Both the position numbers and the translations under genes were made by a program. This document shows positions 35,330-44,988 of a stretch of DNA of 64,000 nucleotides, one piece after another; position 1 is the first letter of the stretch, and every line of letters starts with the position of its first letter. This DNA comes from an uncultured Aquimarina sp. (GTDB lineage: Bacteria > Bacteroidota > Bacteroidia > Flavobacteriales > Flavobacteriaceae): positions 55,316 through 119,315 of the forward strand of contig CANMKX010000014.1 of NCBI GenBank assembly GCA_947498595.1. The letters run 5' to 3'. The notes under the pieces are model-generated. The model did no database searches, was not told where the DNA came from, and worked only from the letters and a program-made list of their open reading frames with translations.

Positions 35330-35938
35330 TTAAGATGTTTTTGTATATGTAATTGTGGTATTTTTATCCCAACTAAATTTTTTACTTAGAGGGCGTCTTT
35401 TTCGTTTTGTGGGTGTTTTTATGTCTTGATAGTATCCCATATAAAAAATTCCCAAACAACGCTCAGAAGGATGTAGGTCAAATTGATTACCATATGAAAT
35501 AGCACCATCACTACTATCCCAATAGCAACCAATTTGTTGAGCAGTACAACTTAACCACATATTTTGTACAGCACATGAAACTGCAGCAATTTCTTCCCAT
35601 TCAGGAATATCTATACGCTGACTGCGTTTCATTATGATAGCGATTAATGTTGCATTTTGAGGGTATTTTATAGTACTCTCATATCTAGACGCAGGATATT
35701 TATGTATTGGTAGCTTGGCTTGATAAAATTCTTTTAAATAATTACCCAATGCTATTTTATGCGAAGAACCTAAAGCGATAAAACGCCAAGGTTCTGTTTG
35801 TTTATGAGTAGGAGCCCAGGTAGCATTCGTAATGATTTCTTCTAAAAGAGCATCTGGAATTTTACGATCTATATACGAATCAGCATATACCGTTTTTCGA
35901 TTCCTGATAATTGTAGATAATTCGATTAGTGTATCCAT
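35330..35938 (-). CDS. Nitroreductase-family flavoprotein
   Basis: A 202-residue NAD(P)H-dependent FMN enzyme. The start is ATG 35938, since the three extra codons upstream begin with TTG. FMN-binding motifs IIRNRKTVYADSY (Arg-x-x-x-Tyr region), TWAPTHKQTEPWRFIALGS and the C-terminal GIFYMGYYQDIKTP (usual LGxIGY variant) are visible. It lies inside the siderophore operon, 9 bp after the NIS synthetase, which suggests a role in reducing the ferric complex or supplying reduced flavin to the hydroxylase. Direct evidence is lacking. Confidence 0.82.
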   Translation of the reverse strand: MDTLIELSTIIRNRKTVYADSYIDRKIPDALLEEIITNATWAPTHKQTEPWRFIALGSSHKIALGNYLKEFYQAKLPIHKYPASRYESTIKYPQNATLIAIIMKRSQRIDIPEWEEIAAVSCAVQNMWLSCTAQQIGCYWDSSDGAISYGNQFDLHPSERCLGIFYMGYYQDIKTPTKRKRRPLSKKFSWDKNTTITYTKTS

Positions 35939-35947
35939 TTTAATCAA

Positions 35948-37753
35948 TTATGAAACTTCTATAAGTGCAGGTTTATATTTTGCGATCGGGTTTTCTAGAA
36001 TACCTACAAATTGTAAGCTTTCAATAGGATCTGCTAAGTCAAGCATTTGTTTATTATTACTCAATTGAAGACGATTTAGACAACACCTTTTAAATTCTGA
36101 GGTGAACATATCGTATCGTTTAAATTTATCTTTATATTGAGGATGAGCATCTTGATATTTAATGACGCATTGAGCAACTTGAAACCAGAATTGATCTTGA
36201 GAATACGATGTTTGCGTTTCAAAAATATTCCCCATAAAACGGAAAAAACAATCGAAAATATCGGTGAAAATAGAAAGCAATTTGGTCTCATCGGTTGTTT
36301 TTGTAAATAAACGAGCTACTTTTTCAGGGAATTTCATTTGTTCGTTAAATACAATTACTTCTTCAGTGATATCTTTCATTAATGCTTTCACTGGAATGTT
36401 ATTTTCCATAAGCATGATTAGATTTTCTCCATGCGGCATAAACACTAATTCATACGCATAAAAACAATGTAATAGAGGACTTAAATAAGCATGTAGATAC
36501 CGTTGTAACCATTCGTCAATAGAAACACCAGATGAAGCGATAAGTGCAGGGAGTAATGCTTTGTCATTAGAGTCTATATGAAGAAAAGCGGCCATGGTCA
36601 TGACGTCTTGATTTTTTTCAAGAAGACTGATAGGACTTTCTCTCCATAAAGCAGAAAGCATTTTGTTATGAGCAATCGACCTGCCTAGAGGTTCGTAATT
36701 TAAATTTCGATACCCAACTGTAGCAACCTCTCCAAGCATTGTGAAACCACAATCATTCAAATACGAATCATTTTTAAATAAGGCGGTAATCCATGTTGTA
36801 ATTTCTGGAGTACTCTCCATATAATAAGGAGAAAGTCCTCTCATAAATCCCATATTAAGGATTGATAAAGATGTTTTAGTATAAAAATTAGTAGGCTTCG
36901 TTACATTAAAAAGCGTACGAATAGATTGTTGAGCACTATAATGATCATTACTATAATCTAAACATATTAATTTTTGGGATGCAATATCAGAAGTGAAAAT
37001 GCGAATTAATTTATTATACCACTGCCAAGGATGCGCAGGCATAAAAATATAATCGTTAGGATTAAGATTTAAATCAATTAGTTTTTGATTAAAAGATGCA
37101 ATCAAAGTAGCTCCTAATTCTTGAGCCATTAATGTGTCATATGATAATGAATCTATAGCAGTATATGTGGCTCTATCCTTATGAACAGCTAACCATATAA
37201 TTTGAAATGGCGTATCGGACTCTGGAGTGTATTGAGTATAATCTATGGCATTGAACCCGATACGACCATTATTTGCAACAAAGCATGGATGTCCTTCAGA
37301 CATTGCATGTTCAATTTCTTGAAAAGTAGCTTTTGTTAAAGCAGCACTGTCAAATTTTTCGTTTTGATATTTGTATGCAGCACTGTATAAAGTACTTGTT
37401 ATTTCCTCGAGATAAGTAGGTAGGATTTTTTCAGGAATTCCTAATTGTTTTTTAAACTCAATTATAAAATGTAATGAATCCAACGATTTCTCATTTCCAT
37501 TGTCTTTTTTTATGATAGATAATGGATCAATATGCCAATGATCTAAAAGATTCCGCTTGGCTTTAAATAAATATATAATATCAGTTTGATCGGCATTAAT
37601 TTGATATTCCTTCCATTTTCCATCATCATTAATCGCTACAGGGGTAATTAATAATTCATGAGCAAATTCACTAATTGCTTTACGAATATGCATTCGATTA
37701 GCATATGCCCAATTTTGAGGAGAAATATGTTTAATACTATGAGATGGTTTCAT
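35948..37753 (-). CDS. NIS siderophore synthetase (IucA/IucC family), stand-alone copy
   Basis: A 601-residue ATP-dependent synthetase that adenylates a carboxylate and condenses it with an amine or hydroxylamine. Family motifs: EGHP (163-166), NNGRIGF (171-177), HPWQW (241-245), QSIRT (276-280), ALWRESP (about 369-375) and HGEN (441-444). It is a clear paralogue of the C-terminal part of the fused gene at 38357-40801 (shared stretches TLFNV, SILNMGFMRGL, LLHCFY). Family relatives (DesD, BibC) join N-hydroxy-N-succinyl-cadaverine units. It lies 14 bp downstream of a stand-alone GNAT gene, mirroring the fused arrangement. Confidence 0.92.
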   Translation of the reverse strand: MKPSHSIKHISPQNWAYANRMHIRKAISEFAHELLITPVAINDDGKWKEYQINADQTDIIYLFKAKRNLLDHWHIDPLSIIKKDNGNEKSLDSLHFIIEFKKQLGIPEKILPTYLEEITSTLYSAAYKYQNEKFDSAALTKATFQEIEHAMSEGHPCFVANNGRIGFNAIDYTQYTPESDTPFQIIWLAVHKDRATYTAIDSLSYDTLMAQELGATLIASFNQKLIDLNLNPNDYIFMPAHPWQWYNKLIRIFTSDIASQKLICLDYSNDHYSAQQSIRTLFNVTKPTNFYTKTSLSILNMGFMRGLSPYYMESTPEITTWITALFKNDSYLNDCGFTMLGEVATVGYRNLNYEPLGRSIAHNKMLSALWRESPISLLEKNQDVMTMAAFLHIDSNDKALLPALIASSGVSIDEWLQRYLHAYLSPLLHCFYAYELVFMPHGENLIMLMENNIPVKALMKDITEEVIVFNEQMKFPEKVARLFTKTTDETKLLSIFTDIFDCFFRFMGNIFETQTSYSQDQFWFQVAQCVIKYQDAHPQYKDKFKRYDMFTSEFKRCCLNRLQLSNNKQMLDLADPIESLQFVGILENPIAKYKPALIEVS

Positions 37754-37767
37754 AAATTATAGTGTAA

Positions 37768-38355
37768 TTAAATCAAGTTTTCTTTAGCAAAAGCGTTGTG
37801 GAATTGCTCAGGAGTACAAAATGCTAAGTGTGCCTTTTTGTGAGGCAATGCTATCTCTTTGTAATATTGAAAACCAGCGCGTTTGTTTAATACGTGAATT
37901 TTTTTATTGTTAATATCTGGTTCTACAACAACTCTTTTTACTGCGGTAGTGCTAAATAAATAAGCCATAATTGTAGAAAACACATGCCATGTAAATTTTG
38001 GTATTCGTTCTTTAGGAGGTCCTACTAATATGTGCATTCCATAATCCCCATCAAGAGCATTATAATAGTTTGCAATAGTATCTTTGGAAGCTTTATAACG
38101 TTCCATTAAAAAAATAGGAATATTATCAAGAGTACCTATAAAAGTATCGTGATGAGGGGTATCAATAATTTCTTGATATTGTTCTTGTACATATTCAAGA
38201 TTGGTGTTTTGCATACCCCAATATGTTGCATAAGGTCTATTAACCCAATCATGAATGATTTTTATATCAGTTTGTATATGTAAAGGTCGTAGTTGAATCG
38301 TACCTATTCCAGAAATCTCTCTGGAATATACAGTAGTGTCGTTAGTTGTATCCAT
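37768..38355 (-). CDS. Siderophore GNAT acyltransferase, stand-alone copy
   Basis: A 195-residue N-acyltransferase of the IucB/RhbD type (GNAT fold), which acylates an N-hydroxy-diamine from acetyl- or succinyl-CoA. Visible are IHDWVNRPYATYWGMQ (34-49), FLMERYKASKD, GDYGMHILVGPP, and the VVVEPDINNKKIHVLNKRAGFQ acyl-CoA-binding end. It is paralogous to the N-terminal domain of the fused gene just upstream, which ends 1 bp before this start codon. Acyl donor preference cannot be read from sequence. Confidence 0.9.
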   Translation of the reverse strand: MDTTNDTTVYSREISGIGTIQLRPLHIQTDIKIIHDWVNRPYATYWGMQNTNLEYVQEQYQEIIDTPHHDTFIGTLDNIPIFLMERYKASKDTIANYYNALDGDYGMHILVGPPKERIPKFTWHVFSTIMAYLFSTTAVKRVVVEPDINNKKIHVLNKRAGFQYYKEIALPHKKAHLAFCTPEQFHNAFAKENLI

Positions 38356-38356
38356 A

Positions 38357-40801
38357 TTAAGCTTCTATAGGTGATATATTATATTGAGCTATGGGATTTT
38401 GTAGCTTGCCAGCGAACTGTAACAAAGCTACAGGGTCATCTAAGTCAATCATTTGCTTATTATTATTAAGCTGTAAACGATTTAGACATGAAAGATGAAA
38501 TTCTGAAGCAAATAAATCATATTGATCAAATTTAGCTTGCAATTCAGGATAACGACTCTGATATGCAATAATACAAGAAGCAACCTGTTTCCAGAAATCG
38601 TTTTCAGAATATGCTGCATGCTCTTCTAATATGTGTGCCATGAATCTGAAAAAACCGTCAAAAATATCTGTAAATACAGAAAGTAATTTTACATCTTCTG
38701 GTACAGGAGCATACATACGTTTTAAATCTTCAGGAAGCGCTACTTCAGGGTTAAGTATAACAGCTTCTTCTGTAATATCTTTTAAAAGTACGCTTACTGG
38801 TAAGTGATCTTCAATAACCATAATAAGATTTTCTCCATGTGGCATGAATACTAAATCGTATTGATAGAAGCAATGTAATAAAGGACTTAAATAAGCTTTT
38901 AGATATGATTGTAACCAAGTATCAATAGATACACCAGAAGCTTTGATTAACTCTGGAAGTAAAGCGTTATCATGTTGATCAACATGAAGAAATGCGGCCA
39001 TTGTCATTAAACGCTGATTAGATGCAATAGCATTTACAGGGCTTTCTCTCCATAAAGAAGCCAACATCTTATTGTAATCATTATGAATTCCGAACTCTTC
39101 ATAATACGTGTTAACAAAACTAACAGAAGCTATTTCTCCTAACATTTTAAAGCCTGTTTCTTTAATATAGGGATCACTATATAATAGTTTTTCAAGCCAA
39201 ATAGCCATTTTAGGAGCAGTTCCTAAATAATAAAGAGGTAAGCCTCTCATGAATCCCATATTAAGGATAGATAACGCTGTTTTTGTATAGAATTTATGTG
39301 GATTTGATACATTAAATAATGTACGAATCGATTGTTGTGCATTGTATTGATCAGGGCTGTATCCTAAGCAAATTAATTTTCCAGTAGCAATTTGCGGAGC
39401 ATAAATATTAGCTAATTTATTAAACCATTGCCAAGGATGCATTGGGATAAAGAAATAATCATCAGGATTATGACCTAAATCAGAGATTTGTGTAGTGAAA
39501 TTAGAAATAATTTTTTCTCCTAATTCTTGTTTGATTAAAGTATCATATGACAATTGCTCTGTAGCTGCATAAACGGTATGATCTTTATGACCTGCTAGCC
39601 ATAATAATGAAAAAGTGTTTCCAGATTCTGGAGCATACGATCTGTAATCACTACTATCAAAACCTACACGACCATTGTTTGCGACAAAACCAGGATGTCC
39701 TTCCATCATGGATTGTTCAATAGTTTGGAAATCTGCAATAGCTAGATCTTTTGCAATAGGATTTCCTTTTAGTAGTTTATAGGCACTTCCATAAAGAGTG
39801 CTTATAATTTCTTCAAGGTATGTTGGCATTTTTTGAGCATCAATACCTAATGCTTCTCTGAATTCTTTAATAAATAAGATAGCATCTAGAGGAAGAGGAG
39901 TATCTTGATCAAATTTTTTGATAGAATTTGATATGATATATAAGTGGTTTAAAGCAAGAGGTTTTGCTTTAAAAGTATAAAGAATCGTAGTATTATTTAC
40001 TACTAATTGATATTGGTTCCAATCTCCGTCTGAAGAGGTAATTGTAGGAGTAAGTAGTAATTCGTGAGAAAACTCGCAAATGGCTTTTTTAATTAATAAA
40101 CGATTCGCTTTTTTCCAAACTTCTGGTTGGATATGAGCGATAGATTGTTGAGGTGATACAGTATTATTGATAGTGTTCATAGCACTTCTTTTGATAATTT
40201 TTTGTGTTTTTTTGATCTGCTGGTAACGTTCTTTTGTTAAAAATGCTAGTTGCGCAGTTTTATGAGGGAATGTGACAATTTTATCTAATGTAAATCCTAT
40301 ACGCTCACATATAGCAAACATTTTTTTATTTCGTATATCAGGTTCAACAAGAATACGATTGGCTTGTTTTACTTGAAAAGTAAACTCCATGATAGCCCTA
40401 AAGATATACCAAGTAAAATTAGAAATAGGAGTAGATGGGGGCGGTGCTATTAGTATATGAACACCAATATCTTTAGTTTTGGCAGGATAATAAGAACCTA
40501 TGCTATCTTTTTGAGGGTGATATCTTTCTAATAAAAATGAGGGCTTGTTATTATGAATGCCTATAAAGATTTCATATTCTTCTTGAGCTATTAATTTAGA
40601 ATATTCACGAACTACATCTTCAATAGATGAATGTTGCATTCCCCAAAATTCAGCATAATCTCTATTAACCCAATCATGTATTATAGTAGCATCTTTTTTT
40701 AGATTTAAACGACGAAAATAGATCGTATCAAAATCAGGGAAAGTGCATGAAAAATCATATCCAGAATTTAAATTATCGTATGTAGTTGTTGAAATATTCA
40801 T
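38357..40801 (-). CDS. Fused GNAT acyltransferase and NIS siderophore synthetase
   Basis: A bifunctional protein of 814 residues from ATG 40801 (a TTG four codons upstream is the only extension). Residues about 20-200 are a GNAT domain (IHDWVNRDYAEFWGMQ, FLLERYHPQKD, ILVEPDIRNKKM). Residues about 210-814 are an IucA/IucC synthetase with EGHPGFVANNGRVGF, HPWQWFNKL, QSIRTLFNV, LWRESP and HGENLIM. The fusion joint is a Lys-rich linker (KKTQKIIKRS) just before Met208, an internal ATG at 40180. The same fused layout occurs in BibC of bisucaberin biosynthesis. Together with the next two genes it looks like a duplicated module. The 117-bp gap upstream has no clear promoter. Confidence 0.92.
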   Translation of the reverse strand: MNISTTTYDNLNSGYDFSCTFPDFDTIYFRRLNLKKDATIIHDWVNRDYAEFWGMQHSSIEDVVREYSKLIAQEEYEIFIGIHNNKPSFLLERYHPQKDSIGSYYPAKTKDIGVHILIAPPPSTPISNFTWYIFRAIMEFTFQVKQANRILVEPDIRNKKMFAICERIGFTLDKIVTFPHKTAQLAFLTKERYQQIKKTQKIIKRSAMNTINNTVSPQQSIAHIQPEVWKKANRLLIKKAICEFSHELLLTPTITSSDGDWNQYQLVVNNTTILYTFKAKPLALNHLYIISNSIKKFDQDTPLPLDAILFIKEFREALGIDAQKMPTYLEEIISTLYGSAYKLLKGNPIAKDLAIADFQTIEQSMMEGHPGFVANNGRVGFDSSDYRSYAPESGNTFSLLWLAGHKDHTVYAATEQLSYDTLIKQELGEKIISNFTTQISDLGHNPDDYFFIPMHPWQWFNKLANIYAPQIATGKLICLGYSPDQYNAQQSIRTLFNVSNPHKFYTKTALSILNMGFMRGLPLYYLGTAPKMAIWLEKLLYSDPYIKETGFKMLGEIASVSFVNTYYEEFGIHNDYNKMLASLWRESPVNAIASNQRLMTMAAFLHVDQHDNALLPELIKASGVSIDTWLQSYLKAYLSPLLHCFYQYDLVFMPHGENLIMVIEDHLPVSVLLKDITEEAVILNPEVALPEDLKRMYAPVPEDVKLLSVFTDIFDGFFRFMAHILEEHAAYSENDFWKQVASCIIAYQSRYPELQAKFDQYDLFASEFHLSCLNRLQLNNNKQMIDLDDPVALLQFAGKLQNPIAQYNISPIEA

Positions 40802-40918
40802 ATAGTATAACAATAAAACTTTGGGTCATAAATCGCTGAGCCTACCTGAGTCTAAATAGTGATCGATTAATTATTTATGTGTGATAAGCTCAAGACGATT
40901 AATGAGTTAATTTTTAAA

Positions 40919-42109
40919 TTAAGTTTTAACTAGTTTTTTAAGAGATTGTATTTCTGTTCTAAAAAATATGACATAAAGTAAAAGAGTAAAAGCAAAACCA
41001 ACTAAGGCAACGATAAACGGAATTTGTAATCCAAAATGATCGACCAATATACCTATGAATAGCGATCCAAATAGAACTCCTAAATTCTGAAAAAAATGAA
41101 CTTTGCTATAATCTGTAGCATAAGATTCGGGGGTACTTAATTCAAATAAGAGAACATCAAATTGTACAACGCCTTTAAAAATGGCCCAACCATAGATACA
41201 TCTACCAATAATCAACAACCAATCAATAGCAGTTGCTTGTAGCATAAGACCAATAAAACCAATACATAATATGGGAACGATATTATTATATATATTATCT
41301 TGAGGTTTCGTTTTGGTCTTTGTAGTATACCATAATGCAATTAATGCGATAAAACCAGGTATTGCGTAAATAGTACCAGCTATAATTTTACTATTGGATT
41401 GTGAAATAGCTTCCCAAAAAAGAGAGAAGAAAGGACGAGTTATAAAATCACTGAAATATAAAATACAAGTAACTAAACCAATTTTTAGAATCAGTTGATT
41501 TGAAAGAATAGGTTTTTTTACAATAGTATCATTATTATCTACAGCTACTCTAGCAGTACTAAAGCGATCGCTTTTTAAGAGATATCCGCTGATTCCCATT
41601 TGAATGAAATCGCCTATAGCCATGACTAAAAAAATATAATTGGCATCAATAATGTCAACAACTAAACCACCTATAATGGCTCCCATAATACCGCCCAAAT
41701 GAACTACAACAGAAAGAATTCCGATAGTTTTAACATGCTCTTCTTTTTTGATAATTTTTAGGATATATGGATAGACCAAAAGGTAACTTCCTTTAAATAA
41801 CACCATGATTAAAGAGATGATCCAAAAATTGAGATATGAAGTGATTGTAAAACAATATAAAGCTAATATACCAGCTGCAAATTGTGTGTAAATTAACAAA
41901 CGTAATTCAGCTACTTTACGAGCAACATATGCCCAAAAAGGAAATGAAATCATCACCATAGCACAGATTGCTGCAAAATAATATCCTACCGATTTAGGAT
42001 CTGTAATTCCAAATCTAGCCTCAAAAAACTGAGGGTAGAAAGGATGTAGTAAATAATCACTTACTACAGCAACCAATGTCATAAGGATAAGGAAAGCTCT
42101 TAAATTCAA
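40919..42109 (-). CDS. Major facilitator superfamily transporter, probable siderophore exporter
   Basis: A 396-residue protein with about twelve helices. The start used is TTG 42109: the first helix (LRAFLILMTLVAVVSDYLLHP) would be cut if translation began at ATG 42082. The loop 2-3 region (FWAYVARKVAEL) and the large central loop (about 185-205) are typical of this superfamily. It lies between the hydroxylase (20 bp) and the fused synthetase in the biosynthesis operon, so export of the finished siderophore is the likely role. Substrate uptake is a less likely alternative. Confidence 0.85.
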   Translation of the reverse strand: MNLRAFLILMTLVAVVSDYLLHPFYPQFFEARFGITDPKSVGYYFAAICAMVMISFPFWAYVARKVAELRLLIYTQFAAGILALYCFTITSYLNFWIISLIMVLFKGSYLLVYPYILKIIKKEEHVKTIGILSVVVHLGGIMGAIIGGLVVDIIDANYIFLVMAIGDFIQMGISGYLLKSDRFSTARVAVDNNDTIVKKPILSNQLILKIGLVTCILYFSDFITRPFFSLFWEAISQSNSKIIAGTIYAIPGFIALIALWYTTKTKTKPQDNIYNNIVPILCIGFIGLMLQATAIDWLLIIGRCIYGWAIFKGVVQFDVLLFELSTPESYATDYSKVHFFQNLGVLFGSLFIGILVDHFGLQIPFIVALVGFAFTLLLYVIFFRTEIQSLKKLVKT

Positions 42110-42129
42110 AAGTTTTTAGTTTAAATAAG

Positions 42130-43464
42130 TTATGCTAAAACAGTAGGAGGGATTTGTAATTTTACCTCTTCGTCTGTTGTCACTTCAAATTGTTGAAAAG
42201 CAATTCTTTTTTCTATAGGATAATGCTCAATACCAGTTAATTCTTTAATGATATATGAATTTCGATAACAAGCCATCCCTAAATCAGGAGTAACAAATCC
42301 ATGAGTATGTAATTCTACATTTTGAACAAATATTTCATCTTTATTACGATCTATAGAATAATTTCGGTTGACATCATATCTGTTTTGTGCATCCCATTGA
42401 ATACGATCCGTAATACCATCAATAAAAGGTGGCATTTGATATCCATATCCAGTTGCTAATACCAACGCTTCGGTTGTATGTTTGTAAGATTTATCTTGTT
42501 CGTTTTGATGAAAGAATACTTCGAATTGTTCTTTATCTTCATCAAAATTAGCTTGAATCAATTCAGAATTTGTTCTTAAACCTGTTTTGATTTCATTGGT
42601 AATGTTTTTTGCATATAAAAGATCAAAAATATCTCCAATTAAATCTTGATTGATTCCTTTGTATAAATGTTTTTGATTTTTAATTAAATGATCTCTTTTT
42701 TGAGCAGGAAGATTATAAAAATAATCTACGTATTCTGGAGAAGTCATTTCTAAAGTAAGTTTACTATACTCTAATGGGAAAAAACGAGGAGAGCGAGTAA
42801 TCCAATTTAATTCATATCCTTTAGTATCGATTTCTTGAAGAAGATCATAATAAATTTCTGCTGCACTTTGTCCACTACCAACAATCGTGATTGCCTTTTT
42901 ATCTTGCAATGTCTCTTTATTACTTAAGTAAGAAGAAGAGTGAATAGCTTTCCCTTTTAATTGCTTGCATTGTTGTGGAATGTATGGAGATGTACCAGTA
43001 CCAAGAACTAATTTCTTTGCTTTATAGATAATGGTCTCTTTTGTTTTTGTAGCAATAGAAGTAATGATATAACATTGTTCTTCATCACTATATTGTACAT
43101 GAGTAACTTCAGTATTAAACCGAATGTTATCTAATTGTTTGATAACCCATTGACAGTATTGATTGTATTCGTTACGTAATAAAAGAAAGTTTTCTTTGAT
43201 GTAGAAAGAATACATTCGTCCTTGTTTTTTTATATAATTAAGAAAACTATACGGACTAGTTGGATCGGCAAGAGTTACCAAATCAGCCGTGAACGGAATC
43301 TGTAAAGTAGTATCCTGTAATAACATTCCAGGGTGCCAGTTAAAATGTTCTTTTTTATCAAGAAATAATCCCTCTAGTCCTTCTATAGGAGTTGTTAAAC
43401 ATGCTAGACCTAGATTGAAAGGACCTATACCTATGCCTATAAAATCATATATTTTTGTATTCAT
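42130..43464 (-). CDS. Lysine/ornithine/diamine N-hydroxylase (siderophore)
   Basis: A 444-residue flavin monooxygenase of the IucD/PvdA/DesB family that N-hydroxylates the terminal amine of lysine, ornithine or a diamine. FAD-binding GIGIGPFNL is at 10-18, the substrate/flavin block WHPGMLLQDTTLQ at 43-55, NADPH-binding VGSGQSAAE at 195-203, and the ATGY motif near residue 340. Next to a group II decarboxylase it would most likely act on cadaverine, as in desferrioxamine and bisucaberin pathways. It lies 16 bp after the decarboxylase stop. Confidence 0.92.
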   Translation of the reverse strand: MNTKIYDFIGIGIGPFNLGLACLTTPIEGLEGLFLDKKEHFNWHPGMLLQDTTLQIPFTADLVTLADPTSPYSFLNYIKKQGRMYSFYIKENFLLLRNEYNQYCQWVIKQLDNIRFNTEVTHVQYSDEEQCYIITSIATKTKETIIYKAKKLVLGTGTSPYIPQQCKQLKGKAIHSSSYLSNKETLQDKKAITIVGSGQSAAEIYYDLLQEIDTKGYELNWITRSPRFFPLEYSKLTLEMTSPEYVDYFYNLPAQKRDHLIKNQKHLYKGINQDLIGDIFDLLYAKNITNEIKTGLRTNSELIQANFDEDKEQFEVFFHQNEQDKSYKHTTEALVLATGYGYQMPPFIDGITDRIQWDAQNRYDVNRNYSIDRNKDEIFVQNVELHTHGFVTPDLGMACYRNSYIIKELTGIEHYPIEKRIAFQQFEVTTDEEVKLQIPPTVLA

Positions 43465-43480
43465 GATATATTGTAATTCT

Positions 43481-44983
43481 TTAATTATTTTTTTGGTAAT
43501 AATTTCCTTTTTCTTTGATAAGATGGATGATATGCGAAAGCTTTTCTATAGTGATAGTAGGATTTAAAAGCGTGAATTTTAAATAAGTTACGCCATTAAG
43601 TTTTGTGCTAGCAATTGACGCTTGTCCAGATTTGAATAATGTGTCTTTGATATGCAAATTAATCGAGTCATGTATTGTATCATTATCAATACTAAGAGCT
43701 TTGTATCTAAAAACTATAGTGCTTAGTGCAGGTTTATGCACGACTTCAAAGAAAATATCATTTTCCAAAATTGAATATACATCGAGCGCTTTATAATGAA
43801 CAGTTTCTAGATAAGAAGCTAATGTTTTTTGTCCAGTAACTTTAAGTGTGAACCATAATTTTAAAGCATCAAAACGACGTGTAGTTTGTATCGATTTAAC
43901 AATTAAATCAGGAAATTCATTGTCTTTATTTTCAATTGGATTTAAATAGTCTGCATAGTGAGATACATATTTAAAATGATCATTATTAGCAACTAGAAAA
44001 GCACTAGAGCACACTGGTTGAAATAATGTTTTATGAAAATCTACTGTTACAGAATCAGCGTATTGAACACCTTTAAGTAAATGCTTATGTGTGTCTGTAA
44101 CTACATAACAACCTCCATAGGCACCATCAACATGTAACCATAAATCATATTCTTTAGCAATAGCGTTAATGGTTTCTACAGGATCAAAGCTACCATAATC
44201 AGTAGTACCTGTAGTAGCTACTACCGCTATAGGAATATTACCCTGTTGTTTTTCTTTTTCTATAGCAAGAACCAATGCTTCAGGTTCCATTTCAAAACGT
44301 TCATTAGTCGAAACAGGAATTACAGAATTGTAACCCAAACCAAGTAATGCAGCATTTTTTTTGATACTGAAATGTGATTTTTCTGAACAAAAGATTCTGA
44401 ATTTTCGAATAATATCGTTTAATCCGTTTTCTTTAATATTAAAACCAAAATGTTTGTAAGCATAATGATCACGAGCCATTAAAAGTCCCATGAAGTTTGA
44501 CTGAGTTCCACCACTGGTAAAAACTCCATCTGCAGTTGTAGGCAACTTGAATAATGAAGTAATCCAGTTAATAACTTCTTGTTCTATAAATGTAGCAGAT
44601 GTGGATTGATCCCATGTTTCTACGGCTGTATTTACAGCTGTAGCTAATACTTCTCCAACTAGAGCAGGAATTAAAACAGGACAATTTAAATGTGCTACAT
44701 AAGATGTATTATGAAATGAAATAGCATGATCTAAATATAATTCTTTAATTTCTTTTAAAGCTTCATCTATAGATAAAGGAGCAGTGTTTTGTACAGATAT
44801 TAAATCCTTTTTTTTACGTAATTCATCAATTGAAATTCCGCTATAAAAAGTTTCGTTATCCAAGAAGTTTTTAACATACTCAACAGCTTTTTCAATGCTA
44901 TCTTGATATAATTCTTTTGAATTGGTATCAAACAATTGTTGAGTGTCAATGGCTGAGGTTAGTGTGGCTGTAGTCTCTAACAT
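43481..44983 (-). CDS. PLP-dependent group II decarboxylase (siderophore diamine synthesis)
   Basis: A 500-residue amino-acid decarboxylase. TSGGTQSN (166-173) and HVDGAYGG (284-291) bind the cofactor, His204 in SEKSHFS stacks on it, and Lys318 in DFHKTLFQP forms the Schiff base. It belongs to the same group as DesA/BibA (lysine to cadaverine) and diaminobutyrate decarboxylases. It is the first gene of the eight-gene siderophore operon, with an iron box and AraC-type half-sites upstream. Lysine is the likely substrate by context; ornithine or diaminobutyrate cannot be excluded. Confidence 0.9.
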   Translation of the reverse strand: MLETTATLTSAIDTQQLFDTNSKELYQDSIEKAVEYVKNFLDNETFYSGISIDELRKKKDLISVQNTAPLSIDEALKEIKELYLDHAISFHNTSYVAHLNCPVLIPALVGEVLATAVNTAVETWDQSTSATFIEQEVINWITSLFKLPTTADGVFTSGGTQSNFMGLLMARDHYAYKHFGFNIKENGLNDIIRKFRIFCSEKSHFSIKKNAALLGLGYNSVIPVSTNERFEMEPEALVLAIEKEKQQGNIPIAVVATTGTTDYGSFDPVETINAIAKEYDLWLHVDGAYGGCYVVTDTHKHLLKGVQYADSVTVDFHKTLFQPVCSSAFLVANNDHFKYVSHYADYLNPIENKDNEFPDLIVKSIQTTRRFDALKLWFTLKVTGQKTLASYLETVHYKALDVYSILENDIFFEVVHKPALSTIVFRYKALSIDNDTIHDSINLHIKDTLFKSGQASIASTKLNGVTYLKFTLLNPTITIEKLSHIIHLIKEKGNYYQKNN

Positions 44984-44988
44984 TGAAA

